Assembly: GCF_005280255.1 (NCBI RefSeq)
Contig: NZ_CP040018.1
Span: 2,418,001 to 2,482,000 of the forward strand
Length of the DNA: 64,000 nucleotides
Direction of reading: 5' to 3'
Origin: Arthrobacter sp. 24S4-2
GTDB taxonomy: Bacteria > Actinomycetota > Actinomycetes > Actinomycetales > Micrococcaceae
Part shown: positions 63,785 to 64,000 of the stretch, piece after piece
Layout of the letters: each line of letters begins with the position of its first letter
Numbering within the stretch: the first letter of the stretch is position 1
Position numbers and translations under genes: made by a program
Notes under the pieces: model-generated
The model's input: only the letters and a program-made list of their open reading frames with translations
The model's database searches: none
What the model was told of the DNA's origin: nothing

Positions 63785-64000
63785 GGGGTGTGGACATTGT
63801 CCGCACATCGGGCCTCGGATCGGGTCGTATGTGGGTCGGATTGGGCCGGATTCCGCATGTTTCCGCGGGTGCCCAGTATTTGCAGGGGCGGGAATGCAGT
63901 TCGAGTCCCACCTTGGGCACGCATTCCCCCTCGTCAGAGGAGGTTTTGCTTTTAATGTGTGTACATTGACCCTCCGCGGGTCCCTCTGACATTGGCCGCG
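63785..64000 (+). repeat. Diverged direct repeat A, copy 2 (tRNA 3' end and terminator), running off the window
   Basis: This copy contains CCGGATTCC, ATGTTTCCGCGGG, TTCGAGTCCCACC, GGGCACGCA, an imperfect terminator (CCCCCTC-GTCA-GAGGAGG then TTTTGCTTTT) and ACATTGACCCTCC in the same order and orientation as 32656-32870. Instead of the palindrome it starts with GGTGTGGACATTG. The tRNA 5' part is again missing. Confidence 0.7.

Noticed and set aside
1..64000. CRISPR array, rRNA operon or prophage structural genes
   Set aside because: No spaced short repeats, no rRNA-like stretches and no capsid, terminase or tail proteins were seen.

Overview
The window looks like accessory DNA of a high-GC Gram-positive soil bacterium of the Arthrobacter / Paenarthrobacter / Pseudarthrobacter type. 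This rests on the high GC content, the mycothiol-type maleylpyruvate isomerase, a GTP-dependent PEP carboxykinase, DUF1206 and DUF309 proteins, and the style of the catabolic clusters. I see no rRNA, no complete tRNA and no CRISPR array. Catabolic modules are intact or nearly so, and between them lies heavily decayed DNA: truncated genes, IS21-family istB tails, a resolvase gene and one intact ISL3-family insertion sequence.

1-18.3 kb is a fructan/fructose region. On the minus strand, a LacI regulator (frameshifted), a lipoprotein solute-binding protein, two permeases and two ATPases of the oligopeptide (Opp/Dpp) ABC type are followed by two GH32 fructan hydrolases, the second frameshifted and running off the left edge. 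On the plus strand are a 5'-truncated sugar permease, FrcA-like ATPase and fructokinase, then a second LacI regulator, an aldo/keto reductase and a Tat-exported GH32 enzyme of levan fructotransferase/levanase type. The inferred logic is external cleavage of fructan, import of oligofructosides, internal hydrolysis, and fructose uptake and phosphorylation. Between these lie a serine resolvase, two istB tails and a scar joining an aldehyde dehydrogenase fragment to an aldoxime dehydratase fragment.

18.5-26.1 kb encodes a gamma-resorcylate/resorcinol pathway: decarboxylase, flavin hydroxylase (one-base frameshift), hydroxyquinol 1,2-dioxygenase, maleylacetate reductase, an NTF2-like protein, an AAHS transporter and an IclR regulator.

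26.2-36 kb is mostly remnants (ROK protein, peptide-binding protein, P-type ATPase, HigB-like toxin, an arsR-sulP copy) mixed with a group of small membrane proteins and an ISL3 element with an 8-bp target duplication that splits a small membrane-protein gene.

36-51 kb is the most unusual part. An ArsR-type regulator heads an apparent eight-gene operon: arsR, sulP, a small membrane protein, a methyltransferase, ctaD (cytochrome c oxidase subunit I), a 79-residue protein, a K+ channel and fabH. The first five genes are chained by 4-base stop/start overlaps. Nearby are a glutathione peroxidase, PEP carboxykinase and isocitrate dehydrogenase. The gpx/pckG intergenic region carries a 33-base sequence almost identical to the one in front of arsR, suggesting one regulon of 'spare' housekeeping enzymes.

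52.1-63.5 kb is a salicylate-to-gentisate pathway running through CoA thioesters: AMP ligase, ADP-forming-type CoA ligase, FAD hydroxylase, gentisate dioxygenase, fumarylpyruvate hydrolase and mycothiol-dependent maleylpyruvate isomerase. It has a PaaX regulator, an AAHS transporter and an alpha/beta hydrolase. Two promoters of matching architecture probably carry the PaaX operators. A diverged direct repeat containing a tRNA 3' end and its terminator occurs at 32.66-32.87 kb and 63.79-64.0 kb.
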